Notes: a model not told the origin generated them from the letters alone. 64,000 bases of DNA from Xiamenia xianingshaonis (GCF_017945865.1 NZ_CP072829.1:620001-684000); one strand, 5' to 3'. Shown: positions 1 to 10,200, numbered from the stretch's first letter. Numbers and translations: made by a program.

Positions 1-1
1 G

Positions 2-1000
2 GACTTTTCCGTCATGAGCTCGTTCGACTATTACACGGGCATGGTGTTCGAGGTGTACGCGCCGCGCTATGGGGCGGCGCTCGGCAGCGGCGGGCGCTAC
101 GATCGGATGATCGGCGTCTACGGGCAAAACCGCGTGGCCGCCGGGTTTGCGTTCTACCTGGAATCGGTCATGGCGGCCGCCGAGCAGCAGGCGCGGGAAG
201 CGAGCGCCGCAGATGCGGATGCCGGCGCGGGTGCTGCCGTTGAAGGGACTGAAAGCGAATCAAGTACGGAAACGGAATCTTCTTCCACAGCCACCGCCGC
301 AGCCCCCTCCGCCGAAGCCCTGCCGCCGCTGCGCATCGCGGTTCCGAAAGGATCGCTCAACAAAGACGCCGTCGCGGCGCTTGCAGGCGCGGGGCTCGAC
401 ACCGCCAACCTCGACCATCCTGGTCGCGCCCTCATCATTCACGGGCGCGGCGTCGACTACATCATCGTGCGGCCTTCCGACGCGCCCGCCTTCGTGGCGC
501 TTGGCGCGGCTGACTGCGGCATCTGCGGGGAAGACTCGCTGCTCGAAGCCGACGTCGACGTCGTGAAGCTGGCCGACCTGCGCTTCGGCGCGTGCCGCTT
601 CGTCGTCGCCGAGCCGGCGGGCAGCGACGCCGCCATCCAAGAGCACTACCGCCGCCTCGGGTCCATCCGCGTCGCCACGAAGTACCCGCGCATCACCCAG
701 GCCCACTACGACGAGAGCGGCATGCAGGTGGAGATCGTCGCGCTGCATGGCAACATCGAGCTGGCGCCGCTCACCGGCCTTGCCGAGCGCATCGTCGACA
801 TCACGGCCACCGGCACCACGCTCAGGGAAAACGACCTGGTCATCGTTGACGAAGTGATGCGATCCACCGCCCGTTTCTTCGCGAATGCGGGCTCGCTGCG
901 AACCGACGAGCGCGTGGGGGACCTGGCGCGCCGCTTGGCCGAATTCACCGCAGCCCAAGACTACGAACCCATCGCCGGCGCTGTGACGCCCGCCTCATAG
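2..1000 (+). CDS. hisZG: HisZ-HisG fusion: ATP phosphoribosyltransferase regulatory plus catalytic subunit (5' end outside window)
   Basis: The reading frame is open to the window edge, so the N-terminus is missing. The first ~55 visible residues carry class II HisRS-like motifs (FDYYTGMVFE, GGRYDRM), which mark the C-terminal part of HisZ. A ~45-residue Ala/Glu/Ser/Thr linker follows, then a complete short-form HisG beginning LRIAVPKGSLNKDAV and containing the PRPP-binding stretch ITATGTTLRENDL. HisG condenses ATP with PRPP in the first step of histidine synthesis. Short HisG normally needs separate HisZ for activity and histidine feedback; here both are on one chain. hisD follows 15 bases downstream, so this gene probably leads, or lies near the front of, the his operon. 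The family calls are firm; the full length is unknown. Confidence 0.9.
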   Translation, partial: DFSVMSSFDYYTGMVFEVYAPRYGAALGSGGRYDRMIGVYGQNRVAAGFAFYLESVMAAAEQQAREASAADADAGAGAAVEGTESESSTETESSSTATAAAPSAEALPPLRIAVPKGSLNKDAVAALAGAGLDTANLDHPGRALIIHGRGVDYIIVRPSDAPAFVALGAADCGICGEDSLLEADVDVVKLADLRFGACRFVVAEPAGSDAAIQEHYRRLGSIRVATKYPRITQAHYDESGMQVEIVALHGNIELAPLTGLAERIVDITATGTTLRENDLVIVDEVMRSTARFFANAGSLRTDERVGDLARRLAEFTAAQDYEPIAGAVTPAS

Positions 1001-1015
1001 AGAAAGGAACCTTCC

Positions 1016-2377
1016 ATGCGACGCATCGAGCTGAACCCGGGAGAGGTGTTCTCCCAAAGCCACCTGAAGCGCAAGAGCGCCTTCAACGCCGCGGCCCTTG
1101 AAGCGGCCACGGCCATCATCGAAGACGTGCGCGAACGGGGCGACGCAGCCTTGCGCGAATGCACGAGCCGCTTCGACGGCGTGGACGTCACCGACTTCCG
1201 TGTGCCGTACAGCGCCATCGCCGACGCAACGTCCCAGGTCAGCGACGATGTTGCCACGGCGCTGCGCCAGGCGGCCGACCAGATCCGCGACTTCCACGAG
1301 CGCCAGCGGCAGCAAAGCTGGTTCGCCGTGCGCGAAGACGGGGCGCTCGTGGGCAGCAAGGTGGTGCCGCTCGACTCGGTGGGCATCTACGTGCCGGGGG
1401 GCCGGGCGCTCTATCCTTCGACGGTGCTCATGAACGCCATTCCCGCCGCGGTGGCCGGCGTGCCGCGCATCGTGTGCACCACGCCGCCGACGAAAGACGG
1501 CACGGTCGACGCGGCCATTTTGGAAGCCTGCCGCATCGCCGGCGTCACCGAGGTCTACACGGTCGGAGGCGCCCAGGCCATAGGGGCGCTTGCCTACGGC
1601 GCCGAATCGATCGAGCCGGTCGCGAAGATCACCGGCCCGGGCAACGCGTACGTGGCCGCGGCGAAGAAGGTCGTCTCGGGAGACGTGGGCATCGACATGA
1701 TCGCCGGCCCGTCGGAGGTCTGTGTCGTCGCCGACGCCACGGCCGACCCGGCGCTGGTGGCCATCGACCTGATGGCCCAGGCCGAGCACGACCCGCTGGC
1801 CACGTGCTACCTCGTGTGTTTCGACGCGGCCTATGCCGACGCGGTCGAGGCCATGACGGAGCGCCACCTGCGCGCGTCCACCCGCGCCGAAATCACCAAG
1901 GCATCGCTGTCCGACCAGGGCGTCATCGTCGTGTGCAACGACCTTGCCCAGGCCATCGAGGCGGTGAACGTCATCGCGCCCGAGCACTTGGAGCTGCACG
2001 TCGACCACGCCTTCGACCTGCTCGGCGCCATCCGCCACGCCGGCGCCATCTTCCTGGGCGCCTGGACGCCCGAAGCGATCGGCGACTACGTGGCCGGCCC
2101 GAACCACACCCTTCCCACCGGCGGCACGGCCCGCTACGCCTCGCCCCTGTCCGTCGACGAGTTCGTGAAAAAGTCGAGCGTCATCCAGTATTCGCCCCAG
2201 GCGCTCGCCCGCGACGCGAAGACCGTCATGAGCATCGCCCGCCACGAGGGCTTGTGGGCGCACGCGATGAGCGTGGAAATGCGCAAGAACCTGCTGGACA
2301 CGGGCAGCATCTACGGCATGGACGGCGACGACCGTCCGGCCGTGGCGGCGCAGTCGGAAGGAGAGGCGGATGCGTAG
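1016..2377 (+). CDS. hisD: Histidinol dehydrogenase
   Basis: The 453-residue product is a full-length HisD, which oxidises histidinol to histidine in two NAD-dependent, Zn-dependent steps. Visible family signatures include VPGGRALYPSTVLMNAIPA, the ITGPGNAYVAAAKK region, IAGPSEVCVVAD, MAQAEHDP and GPNHTLPTGGTARYASPLSV. The ATG follows an AGAAAGGA ribosome binding site. A short acidic/Ala-rich tail after the conserved core is slightly longer than usual. The 3' end overlaps hisC by 8 bases, indicating translational coupling within the his operon. Confidence 0.96.
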   Translation: MRRIELNPGEVFSQSHLKRKSAFNAAALEAATAIIEDVRERGDAALRECTSRFDGVDVTDFRVPYSAIADATSQVSDDVATALRQAADQIRDFHERQRQQSWFAVREDGALVGSKVVPLDSVGIYVPGGRALYPSTVLMNAIPAAVAGVPRIVCTTPPTKDGTVDAAILEACRIAGVTEVYTVGGAQAIGALAYGAESIEPVAKITGPGNAYVAAAKKVVSGDVGIDMIAGPSEVCVVADATADPALVAIDLMAQAEHDPLATCYLVCFDAAYADAVEAMTERHLRASTRAEITKASLSDQGVIVVCNDLAQAIEAVNVIAPEHLELHVDHAFDLLGAIRHAGAIFLGAWTPEAIGDYVAGPNHTLPTGGTARYASPLSVDEFVKKSSVIQYSPQALARDAKTVMSIARHEGLWAHAMSVEMRKNLLDTGSIYGMDGDDRPAVAAQSEGEADA

Positions 2378-3434
2378 CGTGCGGTCGGCGAACCCGGCGC
2401 TCGAGACGCTGGAGCCCTACGATCCGAAGTACCTGCCGGCAAACGCGTTTTTGTCGGCGAACGAAAACCCGCTCGACGTGCCGGCCGACGTGCGCCTCGC
2501 CGTCAAGCGCGAAGTCAGAAACGTCGCGTTCAACCGCTATCCCGACCCGCTTGCCAACGACCTGCGCGACCTCATCGCCGAGGCGAACGGGCTTGACCGC
2601 GACTGCGTGCTGGCAGGCAACGGCGGAGACGAACTTTTGTTCGATATTGCGCTGGCGTGGGGCGGACCGGGCCGCACGTTTCTCAACCTGCCACCGACGT
2701 TTTCCGTCTACGAGATCAACGCGCAGCTGACCAGCACCAACGTCGTGCGCATCCCGCGCCGGGCCGACTATTCCATCGACGAGGAAGCCGTGCTCGCCCG
2801 CGTGGAGGCTGGCGACATCGATTACATCATCGTGACCAGCCCGAACAACCCGACCGGCCAGTTGGCCGACGAAGCGTTTCTGCTGCGCCTGCTCGACGCG
2901 ACCGACGCGCTCGTGGTGGTGGACGAGGCCTACTTCGAATTCTCGCGCCGCACGATGCGGCCCTGGCTTGAGAAGCACGCCAACCTGGCCATTTTGCGCA
3001 CGTTCTCCAAAGCGTTCAGCCTGGCCGGCGTGCGCATGGGCTACCTGTTCGCCGACCCGCGCGTCATCCGCGAGGTGGCAAAGGTGCGCCAGCCGTATTC
3101 GGTCGACGCGGTGTCCCAGATCGTCGCGCGGGTGGTGTTTGAAAACCGCGCGAAGTTCGAACCGGGCATCAAGGCCATCATCGCCGAGCGCGGCCGGCTC
3201 ATGAACGAGCTGGGCGCGATGGACGGCGTGCGGCCGTATCCGTCAGATGCGAACTATATACTGTTTCGGGTCTCTGGGGCCGACGCGGTCTGGGAGCGCC
3301 TGTACGAACAAGGCGTGCTCGTGCGCGACTTCTCGCACGCTCCGCTTTTGGAGGGCTGCTTGCGCGTGAGCGTGGGGACGCGCGAGCAGAACGACGCGTT
3401 TCTGGCGGCGCTGCGGGCCGCAAGGAAGGAATGA
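2370..3434 (+). CDS. hisC: Histidinol-phosphate aminotransferase
   Basis: This is a 354-residue fold-type I PLP aminotransferase that converts imidazole acetol phosphate and glutamate to histidinol phosphate. The PLP lysine is K214 in the TFSKAFSLAGVRMGY stretch. Other conserved elements are the SANENPLDVP substrate segment near the N-terminus, TSPNNPTGQ, and the DEAYFEF segment. The start codon lies inside the end of hisD, and hisB begins 3 bases after the stop. Related aminotransferases exist, but the operon context makes hisC secure. Confidence 0.96.
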   Translation: MRSVRSANPALETLEPYDPKYLPANAFLSANENPLDVPADVRLAVKREVRNVAFNRYPDPLANDLRDLIAEANGLDRDCVLAGNGGDELLFDIALAWGGPGRTFLNLPPTFSVYEINAQLTSTNVVRIPRRADYSIDEEAVLARVEAGDIDYIIVTSPNNPTGQLADEAFLLRLLDATDALVVVDEAYFEFSRRTMRPWLEKHANLAILRTFSKAFSLAGVRMGYLFADPRVIREVAKVRQPYSVDAVSQIVARVVFENRAKFEPGIKAIIAERGRLMNELGAMDGVRPYPSDANYILFRVSGADAVWERLYEQGVLVRDFSHAPLLEGCLRVSVGTREQNDAFLAALRAARKE

Positions 3435-3437
3435 GCC

Positions 3438-4031
3438 ATGGCGCAAAGACGCGCGACCATTCGTCGCACCACGAATGAAACCGACATCGAGATCACGCTT
3501 GACCTGGACGGACGCGGCGTCGTCGACGTGGACACGGGCATCGGGTTTTTCGACCACATGCTTTCCGCGTTCGGCCGCCACGGCCTGTTCGACCTGACGG
3601 TGCGCGCAAGGGGCGACGTGCACGTCGACGGTCACCACACGGTCGAGGACACGGGCATCGTGCTGGGGCAGGCGTTTTTGCAGGCCATGGGCGACAAGCG
3701 CGGCATCCGACGGTTCGGCTCCATCGCGCTGCCCATGGACGAGGCGCTCGTGCTGGCGGCGTGCGACCTGTCGGGGCGCGGGCAGCTGCATTGGGCGGTC
3801 GACGTGCCGCCGGTCATGCTCGGCGCCTTCGACGCCACGCTTGCAAAGGAGTTCTTCATCGCCTTCGCGTCCAACGCGGCGCTCACGCTGCACGTGCGCG
3901 AGCTGGCAGGCGAAAACACGCATCACGTCATCGAAGGCGCGTTCAAGGCGGCGGCCCGGGCGCTGCGCCAGGCCGTCGAGGCCGATGCGCGCATGGCCGG
4001 CGAGCTGCCCACGACGAAAGGCGCCCTATGA
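3438..4031 (+). CDS. hisB: Imidazoleglycerol-phosphate dehydratase
   Basis: The 197-residue product matches the monofunctional IGP dehydratase length; there is no fused HAD phosphatase domain as in enterobacterial HisB. Mn-binding histidine motifs are visible as FFDHMLSAFGRHG, DGHHTVEDTGI and the C-terminal ENTHHVIEGAFKA. The enzyme dehydrates imidazole glycerol phosphate to imidazole acetol phosphate, the substrate of HisC. The stop overlaps the hisH start in an ATGA junction. Histidinol-phosphate phosphatase must be encoded elsewhere, since none is seen in this window. Confidence 0.96.
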   Translation: MAQRRATIRRTTNETDIEITLDLDGRGVVDVDTGIGFFDHMLSAFGRHGLFDLTVRARGDVHVDGHHTVEDTGIVLGQAFLQAMGDKRGIRRFGSIALPMDEALVLAACDLSGRGQLHWAVDVPPVMLGAFDATLAKEFFIAFASNAALTLHVRELAGENTHHVIEGAFKAAARALRQAVEADARMAGELPTTKGAL

Positions 4032-4708
4032 TCGCCGTCGTTGACTACCACAAAGGAAACCTGCTGTCGGTCCAGCGCGGGCTTGAAGCGCTTGGCGCGC
4101 GCGTGCTCGTGACCGACGACGCGGCTGCCATCGCGCGGGCAGACGCTATCGTGCTGCCGGGCGTGGGCGCGTTCGCCGACGCGGCGGAGTCGATGCAGGC
4201 GCTCGGACAGCTGGCGGCCGTTCGCGAACGCATCGCGCTCGGCGTGCCGTTTTTAGGCATCTGCCTGGGAATGCACCTCATGTTCGAGGAAGGCACTGAA
4301 GGGGCGCCGCAGGAAGACGACGAGGAATCGTCGCACAACGCGCAAGGGCTGGCCGTGCTGCCCGGCGTCGTGGACCGCATGCCGCGCACGGATGCGCAAG
4401 GCCGCGCGTACAAGGTGCCGCACGTTGGCTGGAACCAGGTGGTGCCGCCGGCGGGCGACAAGGATGCAGCCGTCTTCGCCTCGCCCCTGTTCGCGGGCAT
4501 CGATCCGGGCGAGTTCTTCTATTTCACGCACAGCTACGTGGTGCCCGACGGGCCGTTTTCCATCGCAGAGACCACCCATGCGACGGCGTTTCCCTGTGCC
4601 GTGCAGTACGGCGACGCGGCCTTCGGCGTGCAGTTCCATCCCGAGAAAAGCTCAGACGCGGGATCGAAGCTTCTCGGCAATTTCATCGCGATTGCGAAAG
4701 GGGCATAG
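4028..4708 (+). CDS. hisH: Imidazole glycerol phosphate synthase, glutamine amidotransferase subunit
   Basis: The 226-residue class I glutamine amidotransferase supplies ammonia to HisF. The nucleophile elbow GICLGMHLMFEEG contains the catalytic Cys, and FGVQFHPEKSS carries the His-Glu pair. It starts MIAVVDYHKGNL at an ATG that overlaps the hisB stop (ATGA). A short acidic insertion (EEGTEGAPQEDDEESSHNA) follows the active-site loop. Its partner hisF lies two genes downstream, with hisA between them, an order common in his operons. Confidence 0.95.
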   Translation: MIAVVDYHKGNLLSVQRGLEALGARVLVTDDAAAIARADAIVLPGVGAFADAAESMQALGQLAAVRERIALGVPFLGICLGMHLMFEEGTEGAPQEDDEESSHNAQGLAVLPGVVDRMPRTDAQGRAYKVPHVGWNQVVPPAGDKDAAVFASPLFAGIDPGEFFYFTHSYVVPDGPFSIAETTHATAFPCAVQYGDAAFGVQFHPEKSSDAGSKLLGNFIAIAKGA

Positions 4709-4712
4709 GCTC

Positions 4713-5453
4713 ATGTATCTGCTTCCTGCCATTGACATTTTGGGCGGCAAGGCCGTGCGGCTTGCAAAAGGCGACTACAACGCCGTGACGGTCTATAACG
4801 ATGACCCAGTTGATCAGGCATTCCAGTTCGTCGACGAGGGCGCGTCGTGGGTGCACGTCGTCGATCTGGACGGCGCGCGCTCGGGCCTGCCGGAAAACAT
4901 CTCCATCATCGAAACCATCATCCATGACACGGGGCTGAAAGTGGAAGTGGGCGGCGGCATCCGCAGCCTGGCGACCGTGCGGCGTCTGGCCGATGCGGGC
5001 GTGTCGCGCATCGTGCTAGGAACGGTGCTTGTGACCGACCCGGCTTTCGCGAAAGACGCGCTTTACGAATTCGGCGACCTTCTGTCGGCCGGCATCGACG
5101 CGCGCGACGGCGAAGTGGCCGTTTCCGGCTGGCGCGAAGGGTCGGGCGTGAACGCGTTCGATCTGGCGCGGCAGATGTCCGAGGCGGGCTTCAAGCACAT
5201 GGTCTACACCGACATTTCGCGCGACGGCATGCGCACGGGCGTCGACGCGGCGGCCTACGTTGCCATGGCCGAGGCGTTCGGGCATCCGGTCACGGCGTCC
5301 GGCGGCGTGGCGAACATTGCCGACATCGAGGCGTTGGCCCAGGTGGCGGACTCGATCGAAGGCGTCATCGCCGGCCGGGCGGTCTATGAGGGCAACCTGT
5401 CGGTGGCGAAGGGCGTGGCGGTGTGCCGCGCGGCGACGGGGGCGTCATGCTAG
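4713..5453 (+). CDS. hisA: Phosphoribosylformimino-5-aminoimidazole carboxamide ribotide isomerase
   Basis: The 246-residue half-barrel-derived TIM barrel performs the Amadori rearrangement of ProFAR to PRFAR. It starts [20 protein letters not shown] after an AAGGGG site overlapping the hisH stop. The Asp in the first strand (AIDI) and the second Asp region ([12 protein letters not shown]) are conserved, as are the phosphate-binding VGGGIRS and ASGGVAN loops. The last bases overlap hisF by 7. A bifunctional PriA/TrpF role, known in some actinobacteria, cannot be decided by eye. Confidence 0.94.
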   Translation: MYLLPAIDILGGKAVRLAKGDYNAVTVYNDDPVDQAFQFVDEGASWVHVVDLDGARSGLPENISIIETIIHDTGLKVEVGGGIRSLATVRRLADAGVSRIVLGTVLVTDPAFAKDALYEFGDLLSAGIDARDGEVAVSGWREGSGVNAFDLARQMSEAGFKHMVYTDISRDGMRTGVDAAAYVAMAEAFGHPVTASGGVANIADIEALAQVADSIEGVIAGRAVYEGNLSVAKGVAVCRAATGASC

Positions 5454-6211
5454 CGAAACGCGTCATTCCCTGCATGGACGTGAAGGACGGCCGGGTCGTC
5501 AAAGGCGTCAACTTCGTGAACCTGCGCGATGCGGGCGACCCCATCGAGCTGGCGTCCGCCTACGATGCGCAGAAGGCCGACGAGGTCATCTTTCTCGACA
5601 TCACGGCCACCAGCGACGACCGCGCCACGACGGTGGAGCTGGCCAGCCATGCCAGCGCCAGCCTGCATTTGCCGTACTGCGTGGGCGGCGGCTTTCGCAG
5701 CGTGGCCGACATCCGCCGCATGATAGCCGTCGGGGCCGACAAGGTGTCGGTGAACTCGGCCGCCGTGACGAACCCTGCGCTCATCGCCGAGGCGGCGCGG
5801 GCGTTCGGCACGCAGGCCATCGTGTGCGCCATCGACGCGAAGGCGGTCGCGGGAAACCCCAACAAGTGGGAGGTCTACGTGGCGGGTGGGCGCAAGGCCA
5901 CGGGCATCGACGCGGTGGCCTGGGCGCGGGAGGCGGCACGGCTCGGCGCGGGCGAGATCCTGCTCACGTCGATGGACCGCGACGGCAGCCGCGACGGGTT
6001 CGACTGCGCGCTCACCCGCGCGGTGGCTCGGGCCGTGGACATCCCGGTCATCGCGTCGGGCGGCGTGGGGAAGCTGGAACACTTTGCCGAGGGCATCATC
6101 GAAGGGGAGGCCGACGCCGTGCTTGCCGCCAGCGTCTTCCACTTCGGCGAGCTGACGGTGCGCCAGGTGAAGGAACACATGCGCTCCTGCGGCATCCCCG
6201 TGCGGCTGTAG
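5447..6211 (+). CDS. hisF: Imidazole glycerol phosphate synthase, cyclase subunit
   Basis: The 254-residue TIM barrel starts [20 protein letters not shown], with the catalytic Asp in CMDV and the second in [12 protein letters not shown]. Phosphate-binding loops VGGGFRS and ASGGVGK are present. It uses ammonia from HisH to convert PRFAR to imidazole glycerol phosphate and AICAR. The ATG lies inside the 3' end of hisA, indicating coupled translation. It is the last gene of the tightly packed his block; hisI follows after a 206-base gap. Confidence 0.96.
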   Translation: MLAKRVIPCMDVKDGRVVKGVNFVNLRDAGDPIELASAYDAQKADEVIFLDITATSDDRATTVELASHASASLHLPYCVGGGFRSVADIRRMIAVGADKVSVNSAAVTNPALIAEAARAFGTQAIVCAIDAKAVAGNPNKWEVYVAGGRKATGIDAVAWAREAARLGAGEILLTSMDRDGSRDGFDCALTRAVARAVDIPVIASGGVGKLEHFAEGIIEGEADAVLAASVFHFGELTVRQVKEHMRSCGIPVRL

Positions 6212-6417
6212 GGGGGGCGGCCGTGCGCGGCTGTCTGGACTCTTTTTGTTGAGAGCCGTTGGACGGCGGATTTGGCGGCAAGGGCTTCGCCTCGATGCGT
6301 CGTCGGCCTGATCCAAGGTATCAGGCCTCCTTTGGCTTAACCTCGGCTTCGCCCTTGCCGCCGAATCCGCCTGCTGAAAGGGTGCTTGGGCTCGGTCTTC
6401 TTGGGAAGGATTTTGCT
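6212..6417 (+). repeat. hisF-hisI intergenic: 21-bp inverted repeat with nested hairpin
   Basis: Two 21-base arms, 6265-6285 and 6351-6371, are inverted complements with one mismatch. The loop contains a second hairpin with the 8-bp stem GGCCTGAT/ATCAGGCC around 6305-6327. No T-tract follows, so it does not look like a standard intrinsic terminator. It could act as an mRNA stabiliser, a Rho-related site or a palindromic repeat insertion. The hisI ribosome binding site (GGGAAGGA) lies downstream of the right arm. Confidence 0.75.
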
Positions 6418-6738
6418 ATGGCTGAAATTTCTGACGTTTGCTTCAACGAGGCGGGGCTGGTTCCGTGCATCGTGCAGGATGCCGACACGCTCGAAGTGCT
6501 CATGATGGCGTGGATGAGCGCCGAATCGCTTGCGCTGACGCTGGAACGCCGCGAGACCGTCTTCTGGTCGCGCAGCCGCCAAGAAATCTGGCACAAGGGA
6601 GCTACCAGCGGAAACACGCAAAAGCTGGTGGATCTGCGCTATGACTGCGATGCCGACTGCCTGCTCGCCCTCGTCCATCCCGCCGGCCCCGCCTGCCACA
6701 CCGGCAACCGCACCTGCTTCTACCGCTCGCTGCTGTAG
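6418..6738 (+). CDS. hisI: Phosphoribosyl-AMP cyclohydrolase
   Basis: The 106-residue protein is the stand-alone cyclohydrolase domain and opens the adenine ring of PR-AMP. Metal-binding residues are visible in the [11 protein letters not shown] segment and the C-terminal [10 protein letters not shown] motif. The chosen ATG has a GGGAAGGA site; an upstream in-frame start would add unrelated sequence from the inverted repeat. No fused or neighbouring HisE (PR-ATP pyrophosphohydrolase) is seen, so that step must be encoded elsewhere. Confidence 0.94.
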   Translation: MAEISDVCFNEAGLVPCIVQDADTLEVLMMAWMSAESLALTLERRETVFWSRSRQEIWHKGATSGNTQKLVDLRYDCDADCLLALVHPAGPACHTGNRTCFYRSLL

Positions 6739-6756
6739 GTTGGGTAAAGAAGAGCG

Positions 6757-6828
6757 AGATGACAGAGGGACGGGGTATTCGTCAGGTCGGTCTACCGACC
6801 TGACGAATACCCCGTCCCTCTGTCATCT
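6757..6828. repeat. Perfect 35-bp inverted repeat with 2-base centre
   Basis: Bases 6757-6791 and 6794-6828 are exact reverse complements separated by CT. The 72-base element starts 19 bases after the hisI stop. It has no T-tract. Its length, perfection and intergenic position resemble a mobile palindromic element (REP-like or MITE-like) or an extreme bidirectional terminator. The arm includes AGGGACGGGG and ATTCGTC, which recall pieces of the repeat region near 62792. Confidence 0.85.
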
Positions 6829-7207
6829 AAAACGTTCTGTCTGGCAATCTCAAAATGATTTCATTTGTATAGTAAAACATAACTTTGTTTCACCTGCCGC
6901 GCAGGAGGGGCGGGCTGACAATGCGGCGGCTTGTCGGCATGTTGCTCCCTTGGATCCTTTGATGCGCCTTCGACGAGCCAGCGTAGTTGCTTGCACTGAG
7001 TTTTCCCATTTTACTGCGGTGTTTTTCCGTCTGTTCCGTGGGATTGAAATCCTTGCGCTCCAATAAACGAACACAATTGGCGAGGCGAATCACCTGGTCG
7101 GAAGCGTTTCTGTGCGATGCTGCATAAAAAAGCTCTTGCAAGTACGTTAATGTATGGCACAATGAATACGTCCCTATGTTGTGAACCATATGAAGAAAGG
7201 TCAACAT
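6829..7207 (+). promoter_or_regulatory. Lower-GC leader with putative promoter for the surface-protein gene
   Basis: This stretch between the palindrome and the surface-protein gene is noticeably AT-richer than its surroundings and contains no convincing gene. A possible promoter is TTGCAA at 7136-7141, a 16-base spacer and CACAAT at 7158-7163. That would put the start ~35-40 bases before the ATG. The same -35 hexamer occurs upstream of mraZ and ftsZ. The ribosome binding site is AAGAAAGG just before 7208. Confidence 0.5.
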
Positions 7208-10200
7208 ATGTCCAAAATAAAACCTCTTGCCTCCAAAACCTATGGAGGAGGGGGCAAGGTTCTCAGCGTTATTCTTGCTGGAACCCTCGCCCTCGGCATG
7301 ACCCCGGCCGCCGCTCTGTCCCAAGCGGCGCTGGATGTGACTCCTGCGTATGCGACTGGAAGCCAGCCTGGCTCGTCCGCCGAAAACCCTCTCCCAATTA
7401 AAGACTGGAACGGGTTCGCTGATGGAGGCGTCTACAAGGACTATACTGTCACCATTGAGGAAGACGGTATCACCAAGGATCCAAGGCTCGAGGAGCTTTC
7501 TTACACCGTCCCGGCGCAAAAAATTAGCACCACCGATTTCAGCGTTGTTGTGAAGGCGACGCCGAATTCGGGCGATCCGGTGTTTCTTTCCATCACCAGC
7601 GAGATGTTCAACATCAAGGCCGTGCCGAATAACGGTAGCCCTGATTCAAGTCAACCTGCCCAGACGTGGGACCTCGTGAATGCGGGCACCTACACCGTCA
7701 CGCTGTCTTCTGCGGGTGCCAATAATCCCGACTTTACGTTAGGCGACACGACGGAAGTCACCGTTAACAAGGCGAAGATCAGCGCGGATCTGCTTAGGAA
7801 AGCCGTCGTCAACCCCCAGGTGGGCATCGATAAGCCGGCTGATTTGGCCGCGGCTTCAATCAAGAAGCTGGAAGACTCCGGCGTGAGCGTTGCCGCTACC
7901 GATGAGAAGATTGCGGACTTGGTGAAGTATACGTATTCGACCAAGGCCAGTTCGTACGATAAGAGCTCCGGAACGTACATCAAGGTTGGCAACATCAACG
8001 TCGCCGCTGATCTGGTATCCAACGCCATCAAAACGAACTACAAGATTGAGGGCGAAACGACGTTCCCGACGATGGTGCAGGCCAACACCGAGAACTACAC
8101 GCTCACCTTCGGCACCACTGCTCCTAATAAGGTTGTAACCGGTCAGGCTGCCAGCAAGACGGTTGATTTCAAAAAGGACGGTACGGCGCTCGACCCTGCG
8201 CAGAGCGTCGCCGTCACGGTGAGCAAGACCAGAGCAGGCTTGGACGGGGAAATCGTTGAGGCGATCGCCATCACTGATAAAGCTTACGATCTGACATGGA
8301 CTCCCAAGGCTGACACCGGAACGCCCGCCCTTCCGGAAGATCCTAATTCCGTGCCGGCACTGCCGGGCCTCTACGAGGCAACGGCCCAGGTTGGCGGCGA
8401 CGACGGCAACCTTGCCACGGGCAAGCTGTCCTTGACCGTTGCCGGCGATCTCGGCACGGTGGGTGTTCTTAATTCTGGTGCCACGGTGTCCTATGCTGGC
8501 AAGCCTGTTCCTCAGGAGGGCATCAAACTCGTCGAGACCGACAAACCTGAAGAGGTGGAGGCGCAGATCAAGGCCGCTATTGAAAGCGGGGTCTTGAAGG
8601 TGACCTTTGCTACGGATGGAGACCAGAAGGTCGATGTGCCTGCCGAGTTTCTGGATGTGTCTGTTGCCAGCGCCAGCAGCGGGGCTGCTGTCATTCAGGC
8701 AAGCCCTGCGGCGAACGATGCCTACAGGGGCGGCTTCAATCTGAATTTCGAGTTCGGCAAGGCGCTCCCCGAGGTTGAGACCGACTTGGGTGCGAAGCCT
8801 TGGATGGGCAATGCTGGCTATGCCATCGCGAATCTCGTGTCGTTCGGCGAGGAGTCCGACGCGCCTGCCGTGGACGAGGATTACACCCTGGCAGCGTTCT
8901 CCGTTGACGCCGAAGGGAAGGCGACTCCGGTTGGCGGTAATACCCTGACGGCCGTCGGCAACTACAAGATCGTTGCCACTCCGATGGGCGAATACGCGGG
9001 CGCCCCGGTCGTCTTCGCGTTCGCCATCGAGCCGTATCAGATCGAGGTCGGCAAGAACGCTGAGCTCACCGGTTGGACGGGCGCTATCGTGAGCGGCTCT
9101 GCGCAGAATCCGAGTGTCGAGTTCACTGGCAAAGCCATAGATCTGCTTCCGGTTTATAAGGTCACCTTTGCTGACAAATCGACCGAGTCTTTCACCGCTG
9201 TGAAGGCTGGCACCCCAGAAGCCGCCGACGCGCAGGTCGTTGCGTCCTTCAAGAACAATACGGACGCGGGCACCGCTGCCGTCGACGTGGCGTTCCAGAA
9301 CAATCTTGCGGGCTCGGACGAGAAGGGCTTTGAAATCACGGTTGCCCCTCTTGGCAAGGTGGAGGGCACGGCTCCTACTATTCTGGCTACCGACAAGAAA
9401 CCGACCGCTGACGACATTGAGCCGGTCGTGGTGCGCAACGGCGTGACGCTTGTGGAGGGCAAGGATTACACCGTCGGTGACATCACCAAGGTTGGCGCGA
9501 CGACTTCTGAGGGCGTGACCACGTATACGTTCAAGATCATCGGCATGGGCAACTTCACCGGTGAAGCGACGACCGAAGGCATGTTCAAGACCACCACGAA
9601 GAACATTGCCGAGCTGTGGGGCATTGCCGTCGCCGAAGGGACGTACGTCTACAAGCCGGGCGAAGAGGTGAAGGCTCCCGTAACGATCAAGACCCTCGGG
9701 CAGGAGACTGCGGACATCCTTGACAACTCGACCGACGGCAACGACAACGTTGCGCTGACGTATTCCGAGAACACCGCTGCCGGCACCGCTACAGTGACCG
9801 CTAGGGGCATTGGCGACTATGCCGGCACGTTGACCGCCACGTATCAGATCGATCCGTTGGAGCTCTCCGACGCTTCCAACGTTGACGGCTCCGTGAAGCT
9901 GGGCGGCGCGGACGACCTGGTCTACACGGGCAAGCAGCAGGTGCCGCGCGTGCTGACCGATTCCACGATCACGCCGGTCAACGAGGGCTACGAGGGCGAT
10001 GCGATTTCCTACACGGATTTCTGGGACGAGATGACGGCTGCTCCTGAGTCCGACGAGTCCGGCATCAACGCTGGCACGTCATACCTGGTCCTTACCCCGA
10101 CGACCGGCAACTTCGTCGGCTCGGTGAAGGTCCCCTATGAGATCGCTCCTGCCGAGCTGACGGCCGACAACGTGTCCGTCGAGGGCTCCGTGGCCCCCGG

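Noticed and set aside
6757-6828. CRISPR repeat or tandem repeat array
   Set aside because: It is a single palindrome with no spacer-separated copies; no CRISPR array was seen anywhere in the window.
6850-7519. Overlapping minus-strand frames in the AT-rich leader of the surface-protein gene
   Set aside because: There is no convincing ribosome site and no recognisable motif, and they run into the signal-peptide coding region.
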